This document shows, in pieces, positions 63,656 to 64,000 of a stretch of DNA of 64,000 nucleotides (position 1 is the first letter of the stretch; every line of letters begins with the position of its first letter). Source of the stretch: Methylomagnum ishizawai (GTDB taxonomy: Bacteria; Pseudomonadota; Gammaproteobacteria; Methylococcales; Methylococcaceae). The stretch is from the NCBI RefSeq assembly GCF_900155475.1, contig NZ_FXAM01000001.1:1847501-1911500 (forward strand). The letters run 5' to 3'. The notes under the pieces are model-generated. The model had not been told where the DNA came from. It did not search any database and was given only the letters and a program-made list of their open reading frames with translations. The position numbers and the translations under genes are program-made.

Positions 63656-64000
63656 ATGAAACAACCCCTATTCCCACGCGCCCGGCTTGCCGCCTGGGGT
63701 GCCGTCCTCTGCTGCCTGGGCGGGACCGCCTCGGCCCATGTCGCCAACAACGATATCACCACCACCGGCAAGGCGGACAACGGCAATTTCCACCGTTATG
63801 GCTGGATCGATGGCACCAACGCCACCTTGGGTGATAGCCACCATATCGCCGAGGGCAATTTCTTCACCTTCCATTTGAACGTGCCTTCGTTCGTGGATAT
63901 CGGTTTCGCCGAGATTTCCGGGAACGGCGGCACGGTGACCACCAGTGGTGGTCTGGACCCGGCATTTTCCCTGTATTCGGGCTTGCTGCCGCTGTTGGCG
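63656..64000 (+). CDS. Secreted protein with His-first N-terminal module (paralogue D), 5' part
   Basis: The first 115 codons of a gene that runs off the window. Signal peptide 1-27 ends TASA, mature start His28 (HVANNDITTTGKAD). The module is very like A and B: RYGWIDGTNATLGDSHH (H62, H63), FFTFHLNVPSFVDIGF (H73), then LDPAFSLYSGLLPLL. CAGGGAGCGCCCGTC precedes the ATG. Same direction as paralogue C, 102 bp downstream, so perhaps one transcription unit. Function unknown. Confidence 0.82.
   Translation, partial: MKQPLFPRARLAAWGAVLCCLGGTASAHVANNDITTTGKADNGNFHRYGWIDGTNATLGDSHHIAEGNFFTFHLNVPSFVDIGFAEISGNGGTVTTSGGLDPAFSLYSGLLPLLA

Noticed and set aside
62390-63664. 424-codon minus-strand open frame opposite paralogue C
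   Set aside because: No signal or family motif; paralogue C on the plus strand has a signal peptide and a shared module.
1-64000. CRISPR arrays, tRNA or rRNA genes, insertion sequences
   Set aside because: I looked for regularly spaced repeats, CCA-ended cloverleaf sequences and terminal inverted repeats with transposase genes and found none that hold up; the Rpn-family gene has a transposase-like nuclease core but no element ends.

Overview
The window is a 64-kb piece of a GC-rich bacterial chromosome with no rRNA, tRNA, CRISPR or prophage visible. Gene order points to a gammaproteobacterium: yceD-rpmF-plsX-fabH-fabD-fabG-acpP-fabF-pabC-mltG-tmk-holB-pilZ runs in one direction as in Pseudomonas and relatives, maf/yceF is divergent at its head, and a clear RpoS-type sigma factor is present. 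A methylotroph or methanotroph of the Methylococcales type is my best guess (formate-using PurT, PEP-CTERM protein, many secreted proteins whose predicted mature chain begins with His), but no methane or methanol oxidation gene lies in the window, so this is inference.

Layout. 1-4.8 kb: start of a nuo operon (minus strand), an AEC carrier, pyrF, a zinc alcohol dehydrogenase-like gene and a frameshifted aldehyde dehydrogenase. 4.8-8.7 kb: a very small PEP-CTERM protein, then a glycosyltransferase and an asparagine-synthase-like protein overlapping by 4 bp (surface polysaccharide type genes), and a broken Uma2 gene. 8.8-13.6 kb: recG, purT, a secreted lytic transglycosylase, maf. 13.7-25.8 kb: the fatty-acid/phospholipid cluster ending in holB-pilZ, interrupted by an MFS transporter gene. 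25.8-33.1 kb: hybrid histidine kinase, a lipoprotein with WD40-like repeats and a caspase-like protease domain, and a TIR-membrane-TPR protein. 33.2-38.8 kb: czcCBA-type heavy-metal efflux operon (minus) preceded by a palindrome that overlaps a TATAAT box. 39-43.4 kb: gpmI, an Rpn-type nuclease, then an AT-richer islet with an excisionase-like HTH protein and a BrnT toxin fused to its antitoxin. 43.4-49.9 kb: nifJ, a dihydroorotate-dehydrogenase-like gene, rpoS. 50-56 kb: an ABC transporter pair without binding protein, a two-domain sulfotransferase, a GlrR-type sigma-54 activator, a dispersed-repeat hairpin, and mtaB. 56.1-64 kb: five genes for large secreted proteins.

The most interesting part is 56.1-64 kb. 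Four of the five secreted proteins have a signal peptide ending in A-x-A directly followed by His, and share a previously unnamed (to me) N-terminal module with Gly-Asp-Ser-His, Phe-x-Phe-His-Leu and His-Asp-Asp motifs. This suggests a paralogous family of metal-binding (perhaps copper-binding, histidine-brace-like) exoproteins. Three genes form a minus-strand operon closed by a good terminator; the other two run divergently from a 515-bp control region with an inverted repeat. Second in interest are the fused BrnT-antitoxin gene and the caspase/TIR pair, both candidates for conflict or cell-death functions.
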